Part shown: piece by piece, positions 1 through 8,198 of the stretch
Layout: every line of letters starts with the position of its first letter
Numbering within the stretch: the first letter of the stretch is position 1
Assembly: GCA_964511405.1 (NCBI GenBank)
Contig: CAZEFK010000096.1
Coordinates: forward strand, 1-26,806
Reading direction: 5' to 3'
From: CAZEFK01 sp964511405
Lineage (GTDB): Bacteria > Pseudomonadota > Alphaproteobacteria > Elsterales > Elsteraceae
DNA length: 26,806 bases
Position numbers and translations under genes: made by a program
The notes under the pieces: generated by a model
The model's input: only the letters and a program-made list of their open reading frames with translations
Databases searched by the model: none
Told to the model about the DNA's origin: nothing

Positions 1-1
1 G

Positions 2-1977
2 GCGTTCAGCGCCGACGGCCGGCGGATCGTGACGGCGTCCAGGGACGGGACGGCCCGCCTCTGGGACGCCGGCACCGGCGCGCCGCTGGTGGTCCTGCGC
101 GGCCACTCGGAGGGGCTGCTGACGGCCGCGTTCAGCCCCGACGGCCGTCACGTGGTTACTGCCGCCCGCGACGGGACGGCCCGGCTGTGGGATGCGGCGA
201 CCGGCGAGCCGATTGCGGTCCTGGCCGGGCACGCCGAAGGGACGACCCCCGCCGAGCGCGACATCGTGACGGTCCGGGCGGCGCAGTTCAGCCCGGACGG
301 CCGTCGGGTGGTCACCGGCGGCGACGACGGGACGGCGCGGCTGTGGGACGCGGCGACCGGCGCGCCGGTCGCCGTCCTGGCCGGCCATGCGAGCTGGGTG
401 AATGCCGCGGTCTTCAGTCCCGATGGCCGGCGCGTCCTGACCGGATCGCCCGACAAGACGGCGCGGCTGTGGGACGCCGAGACCGGTGCCCAGCGCCTGG
501 TGCTGAGCGGGCATGGCGGCGGGATCCTGGCCGTTGCCGTCAGCCCGGACGGCCGCACCGCCGCCACGGCTTCCGAGGACCGGACGGCCCGCCTCTGGGA
601 TGCCGAGACTGGCCAGCCGCGTGCGGTTCTGAGCGGGCATGAGGGGGCCGTCGTGGCCGTTTCGTTCAGCGCGGACGGCCGGTCCGTGCTCACGGCGTCG
701 CTCGATCGGACGGTCCGGCTGTGGAACGCCGGGACGGGTGCCGCGATCGCGGTCCTCGACGGCCATGACGACGCCGTGGTGGCCGCATCCCTGAGCCCGG
801 ACGGCCGCCGGATCGTGACGGCGTCCCGGGACGGCACCGCCCGGCTGTGGGACCGCGGTCGCGCCGACGCGGCGGCGGTCCTTGCCGGACATGAGGCCGG
901 CGTGCAGACGGCGGCGTTCGGCGCCGATGGCCGGCATGTCGTCACCACGGCCTGGGACGGCACGGCGCGCTTGTGGGATGCCGGGACCGGCGCCCCGGTC
1001 GCAGTCCTGGGCGGGCCGGACAGGCCGGTGACGGCGGCCGTGCCGAGCCCGGACGGCCGGCGCATCGTGACGGTGTCGCTCGACCATACGGCGCGGCTCT
1101 GGGAAACCGGAACCGGCGGGCCTGTCGCGGTCCTGGGCGACCGTCAGGCAACCGCCAAGGCCCTGGCGTTCAGCCCGGATGGCCGGTCCGTGCTGACCGC
1201 ATCCGACGACGGTACGGCCTGGCTGTGGGATGCCGAAACCGGCCGGCCACGCGCCGTGCTGCGCGGCCACACGCACACCATCGGGGCCGCTGCGTTCAGC
1301 CTCGACGGCCGGCGGGTGGCCACGGGCTCCCGCGACGGCACCGTGCGCCTGTGGGATGACACCGGCCGGCCGCTCACCGTCGTGACCGGCAGCGAGTTCG
1401 CCGTGGCCGTCCGTGCGGACGGCCGCAGCGTGGCCACCGTCTCGGACAAGACGGCCTGGCTGTGGGATGCCGAGAGCGGCGGTCAGCGCGCCGCCCTGGA
1501 CGGGCACACGGGGATGCTGGATACGATCGCATTCAGCGCCGATGGCCGCCGGGTCGCCACGGCGGCCCTGGACGGCACGGTGCGGCTGTGGGATGCGGGC
1601 ACCGGGGCAGCGCTCGCCACAGTCCCGGTCTATGACCCCGGCGGCATCCCCGCGCCGTTCAGTCCGGACGGCAAGCGCATCGCGACGGTGGCCGACGACA
1701 GGATGGTCCGGCTCTGGGACACCGACACTGGGCAGCTGGCGGCCGTGCTCAGCGGGCATGACGCGCTGGTGTCCGACATTGCGTTCAGTCCGGACAGCCG
1801 CCGTGCGGTCACGGCGTCCGGGGACGACACGGCGCGGGTGTGGGACGTCGCCAGCGGCTTGTCCTTGGCGGTCTTGCGCGGCCATGGCGACCGCGTCCGC
1901 GTCGCCGCCTTCAGCCCCGATGGCCGCCGCGTGGTCACGGGCTCGGACGACAGCACCGCACGGCTCTGGGACGTGCC
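2..1977 (+). repeat. Tandem array of 16 WD40-coding repeats, about 126 nt each
   Basis: Sixteen units of roughly 42 codons each encode a blade ending in R/W-L-W-D. Most begin with a GH dipeptide and carry FSPDGR in the middle. Repeats are strongly similar at the DNA level, with recurring blocks such as cggctgtgggatgc. The unit before the third WD motif has an insertion of about 12 residues (near 238-273). The units before the twelfth and fourteenth WD motifs are short or lack GH. Sixteen blades could form two 7- or 8-bladed propellers. The high similarity suggests recent internal duplication and could explain why the assembly starts here. Confidence 0.85.
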
Positions 1978-2788
1978 CCCGGTCGACCCGCAGGATCTGG
2001 TCGCGGCGCTGGACCTGCGGACGGTGCGCGGCCTGACCGACGCGGAGCGGCAACTGTTCTTCCTGGCGCCGCCGTCGGGGACGGACGGACCGTCGGACCT
2101 GAGTGCGCCCGCGCGCTGCGACCGGCTGGCGGCCAGCCCCTACGACCCGGTGCGGACCGTGGCCGGCATCGCGTTCGACCGGATCGATGCCGGCCCGGCG
2201 GTCGCGGCGTGCCGGCAGGCCGTGGCGGCGCAGCCATCCGACGGGCGCCTGCAGTTCCAACTCGGTCGGGCGCTGGACAAGGCCGGTGCCGGGGCTGAAG
2301 CCTTGGCCGCCTATCGCGCCGCCGCCGACCGGGGGCATGCCGGCGCCATGCGGAATCTGGCCCAGCACTACATCGACGGTGATGGCGTCGCCCGCGACGA
2401 TGCCGAGGCCGATCGGTTGCTGCAGGCGGCGTTCGACCACGGCTATCTGCCGGCGGCCGGCGACCTTGGATCGCGGCTGTGGGCGCGGGACGCCGCCCGG
2501 CACGAGGCAGCATTGGCCGTGTGGCGGCGGGCGGCGGCGGCCGGCGACCCGTTCAGCCATGTGGCCCTGGCCGAGCGCCTGGAGCGGGGCGATGACATCC
2601 CCCGCGACCTGGAGCAGGCCGCTCTCCATTTCGGCATCGCAGTCCGGCTGTTCGAAACCGCCGGCGACGACCGCAACGGCGAGGCCGCGCACGCCCGCCG
2701 CGGCACGCTGGGCCGTGCCCTGACCACCGAGGCTGCGGCCCGGACCTGGCGCCGGATCATCGAGTGGAGGCCCGGGACGGGAGGGTGA
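2..2788 (+). CDS. WD40-repeat protein with Sel1-like C-terminal tail (5' truncated)
   Basis: The reading frame is open from the first bases of the window, and its first codons already lie inside a WD40 repeat. The GTG at 29 is therefore internal and the true start lies upstream. The visible part is 928 residues. Residues 1 to about 658 hold sixteen WD40 repeats ending in variants of DGTARLWD. The tail (about 660-928) has a C-D-R-L motif near residue 703, a TPR-like stretch, and two Sel1-like repeats near 778-800 and 836-873. WD40 propellers are protein-interaction platforms. In alphaproteobacteria, WD40 arrays with this kind of tail often follow a TIR, caspase-like or STAND NTPase module, but any such domain here is outside the window, so the function is unknown. 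The gene ends 21 nt from the convergent debranching-enzyme gene. The domain call is sure; a role in signalling or defence is only inference. Confidence 0.9.
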   Translation, partial: AFSADGRRIVTASRDGTARLWDAGTGAPLVVLRGHSEGLLTAAFSPDGRHVVTAARDGTARLWDAATGEPIAVLAGHAEGTTPAERDIVTVRAAQFSPDGRRVVTGGDDGTARLWDAATGAPVAVLAGHASWVNAAVFSPDGRRVLTGSPDKTARLWDAETGAQRLVLSGHGGGILAVAVSPDGRTAATASEDRTARLWDAETGQPRAVLSGHEGAVVAVSFSADGRSVLTASLDRTVRLWNAGTGAAIAVLDGHDDAVVAASLSPDGRRIVTASRDGTARLWDRGRADAAAVLAGHEAGVQTAAFGADGRHVVTTAWDGTARLWDAGTGAPVAVLGGPDRPVTAAVPSPDGRRIVTVSLDHTARLWETGTGGPVAVLGDRQATAKALAFSPDGRSVLTASDDGTAWLWDAETGRPRAVLRGHTHTIGAAAFSLDGRRVATGSRDGTVRLWDDTGRPLTVVTGSEFAVAVRADGRSVATVSDKTAWLWDAESGGQRAALDGHTGMLDTIAFSADGRRVATAALDGTVRLWDAGTGAALATVPVYDPGGIPAPFSPDGKRIATVADDRMVRLWDTDTGQLAAVLSGHDALVSDIAFSPDSRRAVTASGDDTARVWDVASGLSLAVLRGHGDRVRVAAFSPDGRRVVTGSDDSTARLWDVPPVDPQDLVAALDLRTVRGLTDAERQLFFLAPPSGTDGPSDLSAPARCDRLAASPYDPVRTVAGIAFDRIDAGPAVAACRQAVAAQPSDGRLQFQLGRALDKAGAGAEALAAYRAAADRGHAGAMRNLAQHYIDGDGVARDDAEADRLLQAAFDHGYLPAAGDLGSRLWARDAARHEAALAVWRRAAAAGDPFSHVALAERLERGDDIPRDLEQAALHFGIAVRLFETAGDDRNGEAAHARRGTLGRALTTEAAARTWRRIIEWRPGTGG

Positions 2789-2809
2789 GCAGGCGCGCCG
2801 CCGGGAAAC

Positions 2810-4990
2810 CTAATCCGGCACGATCACCACGGTCAGCCCGGCGGTGCGCTTGAGCACGCGGATATGGGCGGCATCGCTCTCGGGCTCGCGCAGGATGCGC
2901 AGGTCCAGGCGGCCATTGCCCAGGGCCAGGTCGCGGATGCCGAGGCCGCCGACATCGTCGGGCAGCACGGGGCGGTTGAACCGGACCAGGCGGTTCGGGC
3001 CGTCGAACTCGACGCCGAGGCAGGCCTCCAGCAGGGCATAGGCGGTGCAGGACGCCCAGGCCTGGGGCACGCAGGCGACGGGATAGGCGACCGGCCCGGT
3101 CTCGGGCTCCCGGGCCAAGCCGCAGAACAGCTCGGGCAGGCGGCGGAACTCGGAATGGCGGGTGGCCTCGAACAGCCCGTGGGTGACGCGCATCGCCTCG
3201 GCCTTGAAGCCGTAGCGGCCGAGCCCCAGGGCGATCAGCCCGTTGTCGTGCGGCCAGATCGAGCCGTTGTGGTAGCTCAGCGGATCGTAGCGGGCTTCTC
3301 CGGCAGCGATGGTGCGGATGCCGTAGCCGGTGTGGAAGCGCGGGCCCAGCAGCAGGTCGGCGACCCGACGCGCGCGGTCGGCCCGGATCGAGCCCGTGAA
3401 CAGCAGGTGGCCGGCGTTCGAGGCCAGCACCGCGCAGGGCTGCTTGGCGCCGTCCAGGGCGAGGGCGTAGCAGCCCAGTTCCTCGACCCAGAACTGGCGC
3501 TCGATGCGCTCGGCCAGCTCGGCGGCCTCGACGGTCAGGCGCTCGGCGGTGGCGCCATGGCCGAGGGCCCGGGCAACCGGCGCCAGCCGGCGCTTGGCGG
3601 CTTCGACATAGCCCTGCACCTCAACGAGCGCGATCGGCGGCTCGGCCAGGCTGCCGTCGGCATGGAAGATCGAATCGTGGCTATCCTTCCAACCCTGGTT
3701 ATGCAGCCCCAGGTCGGCCTTGCGGGCATATTCGACGAAGCCGTCGCCGTCGATGTCGCCATGGGTGTCGATCCAGCCGAGCGCCGCCTCGATGTTCGGC
3801 CATAGCTGCCCGAGCAGCCGGGCGTCGCCGGTGCGCTCGAAATAGGCGGCGGCCAGCAGCACGAACAGCGGTGTCGAGTCGACACTGCCGTAATAGTGCC
3901 GGAACGGCACCTCGCCCAGCCGGGCCAGCTCGCCGCTGCGGGTCTCGTGCATGATCTTGCCGGGTTCGGCGTCGGCCGCTGGGTCCAGGCTGGTCGCCTG
4001 GTGGGCGGCCAGATAGCGCAGCACGCCGACCGCGAGGCCGGGATCAAGCCACAGGCACTGCAGCGCGGTGATCAGGCCGTCGCGCCCGAAGCCGGTCGAG
4101 AACCACGGCGTGCCGGCATAGGGATAGCGGCCCTGGGGGGTGGCGGTGGTCAGCATGTCGAGGTCGGCCCGCGACCGCCTGAGCCAGTCGTTGAAGGCGC
4201 GGTCCTCGGCGCCGATCTCGGCCGGCGGCTTGCCCGGCGGCGCCGGCGCCGCGACGTCGTCCAGGCCGCTGCGGAACTGGGCGCGGATGCACAGCTGGGC
4301 CTGGCCCTTGGCCGCCACGGTTACGGCGAAGCGGGCCCGGGCGCCGTCGACCGCCACCGGCTGCGGCCGGAACTCCAGCCGCGTATGCGCCACCACGCCG
4401 TCGCGCGCCCGATAGCCGAGCTCGGCGGCCGCCGGCTCGATCATCGGTTCCAGAAGGGTGCCGCGCTGGCGGGGCGGGTGACCGCGGACCTCGAAGATGT
4501 CGGCGAAGTCGGCGGCGAACCGGATCTCGACCTCTGTGGTCAGCGGCACGTCGCTGTAATTGTGGAAGGTGAGGTCGTCGACCAGGCCCGCGGGCTCCAG
4601 CGTCAGCTCGCGCCGAATATGCAGGACATGGCCGGCACCGTCGCCGATGGTGGCCCACGGCCGCGCCGCCGACACCAGATTGACCCGCAGCATGGGCCGG
4701 CCGATCGGCGCGCCGACACCGAGCGTGGTGGCGGCGCCGGCGGCGAAGCGCAGGGCATAGACCGACAGGTGCCGGGTGTCGCGAAAATATACGCCATCGG
4801 CGACGCCTGATGCAGCCACGGCATCGCCGCGGTCGTCCAGCACCGCGAAGCTGTCATTGTATTTCAGGATGCCCGGGCGCGCTTCCCGGCCGGTCGAGAC
4901 CGCCTGGACCGGGAAGGCATCGGCTTCCGGATCTGGTGGTGCGTCAGCCAACGGCCAGGTTCTCCGGTTCCTCGATCGCGCCCCGCTCAT
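2810..4990 (-). CDS. Amylo-alpha-1,6-glucosidase / glycogen debranching-like protein
   Basis: This 726-residue protein has the two-part structure of the bacterial glycogen-debranching-like family. An N-terminal beta-rich domain (about 36-240, with GVYFRDTRHLS near 66-76) is followed by an (alpha/alpha)6 glycosidase domain. Typical motifs of the latter are WFSTGFGRDGL (296-306), YGSVDSTPLF (367-376), NQGWKDSHDS (431-440) and YHNGSIWPHDNG (573-584). No signal peptide is seen, so it is probably cytoplasmic and acts on an alpha-glucan or other glycan; the exact substrate is not readable. The ATG at 4990 overlaps the end of the upstream glycosyltransferase gene by 47 nt. A TTG at 4951, just before that gene's stop codon, is a credible coupled start giving 713 residues. 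It shares the operon, and probably the EcfG promoter, of the glycosyltransferase. Confidence 0.88.
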   Translation of the reverse strand: MSGARSRNRRTWPLADAPPDPEADAFPVQAVSTGREARPGILKYNDSFAVLDDRGDAVAASGVADGVYFRDTRHLSVYALRFAAGAATTLGVGAPIGRPMLRVNLVSAARPWATIGDGAGHVLHIRRELTLEPAGLVDDLTFHNYSDVPLTTEVEIRFAADFADIFEVRGHPPRQRGTLLEPMIEPAAAELGYRARDGVVAHTRLEFRPQPVAVDGARARFAVTVAAKGQAQLCIRAQFRSGLDDVAAPAPPGKPPAEIGAEDRAFNDWLRRSRADLDMLTTATPQGRYPYAGTPWFSTGFGRDGLITALQCLWLDPGLAVGVLRYLAAHQATSLDPAADAEPGKIMHETRSGELARLGEVPFRHYYGSVDSTPLFVLLAAAYFERTGDARLLGQLWPNIEAALGWIDTHGDIDGDGFVEYARKADLGLHNQGWKDSHDSIFHADGSLAEPPIALVEVQGYVEAAKRRLAPVARALGHGATAERLTVEAAELAERIERQFWVEELGCYALALDGAKQPCAVLASNAGHLLFTGSIRADRARRVADLLLGPRFHTGYGIRTIAAGEARYDPLSYHNGSIWPHDNGLIALGLGRYGFKAEAMRVTHGLFEATRHSEFRRLPELFCGLAREPETGPVAYPVACVPQAWASCTAYALLEACLGVEFDGPNRLVRFNRPVLPDDVGGLGIRDLALGNGRLDLRILREPESDAAHIRVLKRTAGLTVVIVPD

Positions 4991-5990
4991 ACAGCGTCAG
5001 GTAGTCCTGGGCCATGCGCCGGACCGAGAAGCGGCGCTCGAAAGTCATGCGGATGCGGGTGCGGTCCAGGCTCTCGGCTGCCGCCACCGACGCCACGGCC
5101 TGGTCCAGATCGTCGACGATGAAGCCGGTCACGCCATCGTCGATGACCTCGGGCACCGAGCCCCGCCGGAAGCCGATGACCGGCACGCCGCACGCCATCG
5201 ACTCCATCATCACCAACCCGAACGGCTCGGGCCAGTCGATCGGGAACAGCAGCGCCGAGGCCCGGCCCAGGAACTCGGACTTGTCGGCGTCGCCGATCTC
5301 ACCGACATATTCGACGTCGGCGCGGCCCAGCATCGGCTGGATGTGATCGCGCCAGTACTCGGCGTCGACGGGATCGACCTTGGCTGCGATCTTCAGCTTG
5401 CGGCCGGTGCGCCGGGCGATCTCGATGGCGCGGTCCGGCCGCTTCTCCGGCGAGATCCGGCCGAGGAACGCCAGGTATTCGCCTTGGGCCGCGGACGGCT
5501 TCAGCAGGTCCAGCGGCATGCCGTGATGGACCGTGCCGATCCAGTTGGCCCAGCGCAGCGGCGCGCGCTGGCTGTCCGAGATCGACACCAGCGGCATGTC
5601 GCTGAACTCGCGGAAGATCGGGACCAGGTCGGGCAGGTCCAGGCGGCCATGCAGGGTGGTCACGAATTTGGCCTCCGACCGCCGCGCCATCGGGAAATGC
5701 ATGTAGTCGTGATGCATGTGCACCACGTCGAACCGGTCGATCTCGGCGAACAGCAGTTCCAGCATCAGCACGTTGTAGATGAAGGGATCGTGGCAGGACG
5801 ACAGGCGCAAGCCGCGCTGGCAGGGCGCCACCAGCCGCGCCGAGGTGCGGCTGTCGCCGGTGGCGAACAGCGTCACGTCGTGGCCGAGCCGGACCAGCTC
5901 CTCGGTCAGCCACGACACGACCCGCTCGGTCCCACCATATTTTTGCGGCGGCACGCTTTCCGCCAGCGGCGCCATCTGGGCGATGCGCAT
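4944..5990 (-). CDS. Glycosyltransferase family 4 protein
   Basis: A 348-residue GT-B fold glycosyltransferase. The N-terminal domain opens with MRIAQMAPLAESVPP and carries YGGTERVV (18-25), which forms the acceptor side. The C-terminal nucleotide-sugar domain has LGRISPEKR near 176-184 and the retaining GT4 motif E-P-F-G-L-V-M-M-E (E255 and E263, an EX7E pair). The ATG at 5990 is preferred because an AAAGGGA ribosome-binding sequence lies 6 nt upstream and the family normally starts with MRIAQ. An in-frame ATG at 6017 would add nine non-conserved residues. It is the first gene of a two-gene operon with the debranching-type enzyme, which suggests joint work on a storage or stress glucan. Donor and acceptor sugars cannot be read from the sequence. 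Confidence 0.87.
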   Translation of the reverse strand: MRIAQMAPLAESVPPQKYGGTERVVSWLTEELVRLGHDVTLFATGDSRTSARLVAPCQRGLRLSSCHDPFIYNVLMLELLFAEIDRFDVVHMHHDYMHFPMARRSEAKFVTTLHGRLDLPDLVPIFREFSDMPLVSISDSQRAPLRWANWIGTVHHGMPLDLLKPSAAQGEYLAFLGRISPEKRPDRAIEIARRTGRKLKIAAKVDPVDAEYWRDHIQPMLGRADVEYVGEIGDADKSEFLGRASALLFPIDWPEPFGLVMMESMACGVPVIGFRRGSVPEVIDDGVTGFIVDDLDQAVASVAAAESLDRTRIRMTFERRFSVRRMAQDYLTLYERGAIEEPENLAVG

Positions 5991-6049
5991 TCCCTGTCCC
6001 TTTCCGGTATCCATCAATCCCCCGCTGCGTGCGGCGCAGCACGGGGTTC

Positions 6050-6075
6050 AACGGAACATCGCAAAGGCTTGTTCC
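6050..6075 (-). promoter_or_regulatory. EcfG-type (general stress response) promoter for the glycosyltransferase operon
   Basis: Read on the minus strand, GGAAC (6075-6071) and CGTT (6053-6050) are separated by exactly 17 nt. This is the consensus recognised by alphaproteobacterial EcfG/SigT/RpoE2 sigma factors. Transcription would start near 6042-6045, about 50-55 nt before the ATG at 5990. The same GGAAC also forms an inverted pair with GGAAC at 6053-6057 on the plus strand, but the plus-strand element has no CGTT at the right spacing. Confidence 0.65.
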
Positions 6076-6138
6076 TGCGCCGGAGCCTGCCTTCGGATGG
6101 CATGACGGCGGTGCCGAATCAGCCGCGGGCCGCGGGAT

Positions 6139-6189
6139 TTGCGTTCACTGCGGCCCCACGCTAGGGTGCGGCCCGCACCGGGTACCCGG
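6139..6189 (+). promoter_or_regulatory. Putative housekeeping promoter and overlapping palindromes before the TPR-bamB-der cluster
   Basis: A TTGCGT box (6139-6144), a 17-nt spacer and TAGGGT (6162-6167, in the context GCTAGGGT) form a plausible sigma-70 promoter for the 6209 gene. Directly downstream are two overlapping perfect inverted repeats: GGTGCGG-c-CCGCACC (6165-6179) and the 12-bp palindrome CCGGGTACCCGG (6178-6189). They would sit at the transcription start and could be an operator or a leader hairpin. The -10 match is partial. Confidence 0.4.
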
Positions 6190-6208
6190 GCTTATCGGCA
6201 AGGCTGAC

Positions 6209-6853
6209 GTGGCTGACATCTTCCGCGAAATCGATGAGGACCTGCGCGCCGATCGCGTCGCCCGGCTGTGGAAGCGCTATGGCTGGGCGGTGATCGCGGC
6301 GGCGGTCGCGGTGGTGCTGGCGTCGGCAGGCTGGGTGGCCTGGCGCGACTATGACCAGAAGCGGCAGGGACGGGCGGGGGCGCAGTTCGCCGCTGCCATG
6401 GCCCAGGCCGATGGCGGCGACGTCAACGCCGCGCTGGCCACGCTCGGCCGGCTGATCAAGGACGACCCGCGCGGCTATGCCATGCTCGGCCGGCTTTACG
6501 AGGCCGGCCTGCTCGATCGCGCCGGTAAGGCCGACGAGGCGCTGGCCGACTATGACGCGGTCGCCGGCGATTCGAGCATCGACCCGCTCTATCGCGATCT
6601 CGCGCGCTTGGCCGCTGCCTATCATCGCATCGATAAGGAGCCGGCGGACAAGCTGACCGAGCAGCTCCGGCCGCTGCTCGCCGACTCCAATCCCTGGCGC
6701 TTCGCGGCCCGTGAGCTCGATGCCCTCGCCCGCCTCAAGGCCGGCGATGTCAAGGGCGCGCGCGAAGCGCTGACCCGGCTGTCGGACGATGCGACCGCGC
6801 CCCAGGGTGTGCGGGCGCGCGCCACCGAACTGCTCGCCGCGACCAAGAGCTGA
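6209..6853 (+). CDS. TPR-containing membrane-anchored protein (TPR_21 / YfgM-like)
   Basis: A 214-residue protein with a charged N-terminus (VADIFREIDEDLR), one transmembrane helix (about residues 26-45: WAVIAAAVAVVLASAGWVAW) and a periplasmic helical TPR-like domain with A/L-rich repeats. This matches the alphaproteobacterial TPR_21 family, related to YfgM, an ancillary SecYEG subunit that links translocation to periplasmic chaperones. The GTG at 6209 is chosen because AAGG lies 5 nt upstream and the family starts with (M/V)xDIFREVDEDLR; the frame is open further upstream but without conserved sequence. It is the first gene of a cluster with bamB (6-nt gap) and der. That neighbourhood supports a role in envelope protein export or quality control. 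The family call is solid; the exact partner is inferred. Confidence 0.82.
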   Translation: MADIFREIDEDLRADRVARLWKRYGWAVIAAAVAVVLASAGWVAWRDYDQKRQGRAGAQFAAAMAQADGGDVNAALATLGRLIKDDPRGYAMLGRLYEAGLLDRAGKADEALADYDAVAGDSSIDPLYRDLARLAAAYHRIDKEPADKLTEQLRPLLADSNPWRFAARELDALARLKAGDVKGAREALTRLSDDATAPQGVRARATELLAATKS

Positions 6854-6859
6854 CGCCGA

Positions 6860-8194
6860 ATGCCATGGACTTCCCGGCGCTGCGTCGGCGCCGTCCTCGC
6901 CATCCTGTCTCCGATCGCCCTGGCCGGATGCAGCTGGTTCGACAGCGCGCCATCGGCGCCGACCATCCCCGGGAACCGGATCGCCGTGCTGACCGGCAGC
7001 GATGCCATCGACGTCGATTCGTCGCTGCAGGCGACCAAGGTCCGGCTGCCGCATCCGGTGCGGACACCGGACTGGCCGCAGCAGGGTGGGCTGCCAAGCC
7101 ACGCCAACCAACATCTGGAGCTGGGCGACTCGCCGGCCCTGGCCTGGAAGGCGAGCGTCGGCGCGGGCTCCAGCGACAGCCAGTACCTGCTGGCCCAGCC
7201 GGTGATCGCCGGCGGCCGGGTCTACACCATCGACGCCAACGGCTCGGTCAGCGCCTTCGAGGCCGCGACCGGCAAGGCGCTCTGGCATGTCGACACGATC
7301 GGCGAGGACGAGACGGCGCCGATCGCCCCCGGCGGCATCGCGGCCGCCGGCGGCAAGCTGTTCGTGGCCAACGGCCTGAGCCGCGTCACCGCGCTGGCGG
7401 CCGACACCGGTGCCGAGCTGTGGCGCCAGGCGCTGCCGGCACCGGCGCGTGCGGCACCGACGGTGGTCGGCGACCGCCTCTATGTCGTCACCCAGGACAA
7501 TCTGCTGCAGGCCCTGGCGGTCCAGGATGGCCACAAGCTGTGGAGCCATCAGGGCCTGGCGGAAAGCGTCGGCCTCCTGGGCGGGGCAAGCCCGGCCGCC
7601 GATCCCACGGTGGTGATCGCGCCCTACAGCTCGGGCGAGGTGTTCGCGCTGCGCGCCGACACCGGACGCGTCGCCTGGTCCGACAGCCTGACCGCGGTCC
7701 GGCGCTCGGATGCGATCTCGGCGCTGGCCGATATTCATGCACCGCCGGTGCTGGACCGCGGGCTGGTGATTGCCGACAGCCACTCCGGACGCGTCGCCGG
7801 TGTCGATCTGCGGTCGGGCACGCGCGTCTGGGATCATGATTTCGGCGGCACCGGCATGCCCTGGGTGGCTGGCGACTGGGTCTATCTCCTGACCAACAAC
7901 ATGCAAATGGTCTGCCTGGACCGCCAAAGCGGCGGGGTGCGCTGGGTCCAGGCTTTGCCGCGCTATGGCAATCCGGACAAGAAGACCGATCCAATCGCCT
8001 GGGTCGGACCAGCGCTGGGCGGCGACCGGCTGATCGTGCTGGGCACCAACGCCGAGGCGCTGTCGATCTCGCCCTATACCGGCGAGATCCTCAGCCACCT
8101 CAAGATCCCGGACAAGGCGCTGGTGCCGCCGGTGATCGCCGACGGCACGCTGTACATCCTGACCGACGACGGCACGCTGTCGGCCTATCGGTGA
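6860..8194 (+). CDS. bamB: Outer-membrane assembly lipoprotein BamB (PQQ-like beta-propeller)
   Basis: A 444-residue lipoprotein. The N-terminus has a basic start, a hydrophobic core and a lipobox LAGC with the modifiable cysteine at residue 24. The rest consists of beta-propeller blades of the PQQ type, with repeated motifs like SAFEAATGKALWHVD and TALAADTGAELWRQ, ending in DGTLYILTDDGTLSAYR. BamB is an accessory part of the BAM complex that folds outer-membrane proteins from the periplasmic side. It lies 6 nt after the TPR gene and 4 nt before der, an arrangement common in alphaproteobacteria that supports BamB rather than a PQQ-dependent dehydrogenase. No catalytic dehydrogenase residues or haem motif are seen. 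Confidence 0.9.
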   Translation: MPWTSRRCVGAVLAILSPIALAGCSWFDSAPSAPTIPGNRIAVLTGSDAIDVDSSLQATKVRLPHPVRTPDWPQQGGLPSHANQHLELGDSPALAWKASVGAGSSDSQYLLAQPVIAGGRVYTIDANGSVSAFEAATGKALWHVDTIGEDETAPIAPGGIAAAGGKLFVANGLSRVTALAADTGAELWRQALPAPARAAPTVVGDRLYVVTQDNLLQALAVQDGHKLWSHQGLAESVGLLGGASPAADPTVVIAPYSSGEVFALRADTGRVAWSDSLTAVRRSDAISALADIHAPPVLDRGLVIADSHSGRVAGVDLRSGTRVWDHDFGGTGMPWVAGDWVYLLTNNMQMVCLDRQSGGVRWVQALPRYGNPDKKTDPIAWVGPALGGDRLIVLGTNAEALSISPYTGEILSHLKIPDKALVPPVIADGTLYILTDDGTLSAYR

Positions 8195-8198
8195 CGCC

